This document shows positions 63,683 through 64,000 of a stretch of DNA of 64,000 nt, one piece after another. The translations under genes were made by a program, and so were the position numbers. The stretch comes from Amphimedon queenslandica (taxonomy: Eukaryota > Porifera > Demospongiae > Haplosclerida > Niphatidae): contig NW_003546256.1 in the NCBI RefSeq assembly GCF_000090795.2, forward strand, positions 331,721 through 395,720, written 5' to 3'. The notes under the pieces were generated by a model that saw nothing but the letters and a program-made list of their open reading frames with translations, ran no database searches and was not told where the DNA came from. The stretch's first letter is position 1; every line of letters begins with the position of its first letter.

Positions 63683-64000
63683 ATGGGGAGCAAAGTGGCC
63701 GAGGAAGTCTTCCTTGCCAGCAAACAGGCGACCCAGTACTTTGAGAAGATGGACAAAAATCTGTTTTATCATGCCGGAGCATTGATAGACTCTGACTGGT
63801 TTCTTTCTGGCAAGAAAGAGGAACCTGGAGAAGCAACATGGCTAAAAGGTAGCAGCTAATGAGTAAAGAAGCTTTATATAAGTAATAATGAGCTTTTTCC
63901 TCTTCCTCAGGTCTTGCTCCACCAGATAACACTGAAGGTCATTATGTCATTGCTTTCCCTCATTCATCTGCTAGTTGCAAGCACACTTCAAACGAGCTAC
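63683..64000 (+). CDS. Unrecognised gene, 5' part
   Basis: Two exons are visible (63683-63848 and 63911 to the edge), phase-compatible: MGSKVAEEVFLASKQATQYF... then GLAPPDNTEGHYVIAFPHSS.... The N-terminal 50 residues look helical and charged; there is no signal peptide or TM segment. I do not recognise a family. Intron 1 is 62 bp with proper GT/AG. The gene continues past the right edge. Confidence 0.6.

Noticed and set aside
63330-63932. 200-codon minus ORF extending YBEY upstream
   Set aside because: The extra N-terminal part is antisense to the first exon of the divergent gene and has no family similarity; the ATG at 63587 matches the family start.

Overview
This 64 kb window is animal nuclear DNA. 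Its genes have many short exons joined by AT-rich introns of about 50-300 bp, with very little space between genes. The compactness, a complete integrin adhesion set and many TA-rich microsatellites and small non-autonomous elements suggest a sponge (Amphimedon-like demosponge). That assignment is inference from style and gene content; no database was searched. Coding models were built by hand: exons were joined only where GT (twice GC) donors, AG acceptors and reading phase all agreed. Every model given as complete closes in frame from ATG to stop.

Layout, left to right: (1) 5' half of a cathepsin L-like gene (-) that lacks the catalytic Cys box, back to back with a retinol saturase-like oxidoreductase (+). 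(2) A 22-exon FMNL-type formin (-). (3) The core of the window, an integrin cluster at about 11.4-45.6 kb: three tandem integrin alpha genes on the minus strand (A, B, C), then two tandem integrin beta genes on the plus strand. Alpha C and beta 1 are head to head with 376 bp between start codons. (4) A TEX10/IPI1 ribosome-biogenesis gene (-), head to head with dynactin subunit 2/dynamitin (+). (5) p23/PTGES3 co-chaperone (-), head to head with a nostrin-like F-BAR/SH3 gene (+). (6) PRPP synthetase (+), tail to tail with the YBEY endoribonuclease (-). YBEY is head to head with the 5' end of an unrecognised gene (+) at the right edge.

Working together: the five integrins supply both chains of cell-matrix receptors. 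All three alpha tails keep the GFFKR-like membrane-proximal clasp, and the two beta tails carry different NPxY/F docking sites. The FMNL formin and nostrin-like F-BAR protein are cytoskeleton/membrane adaptors of the kind that act near such receptors, but their nearness here may be chance.

The most notable signals are: a roughly 460-bp, three-exon tract shared almost unchanged, introns included, between integrin alpha A and alpha B (recent gene conversion); complementary changes in the beta-tail docking motifs and MIDAS loops; a cathepsin with its active site replaced; a dispersed family of 177-186-bp repeats that meet at a perfect palindrome, once interrupted by a TA-targeted insertion next to an assembly gap; and several small inverted-repeat elements, including one with hAT-like ends and near-8-bp target duplication.
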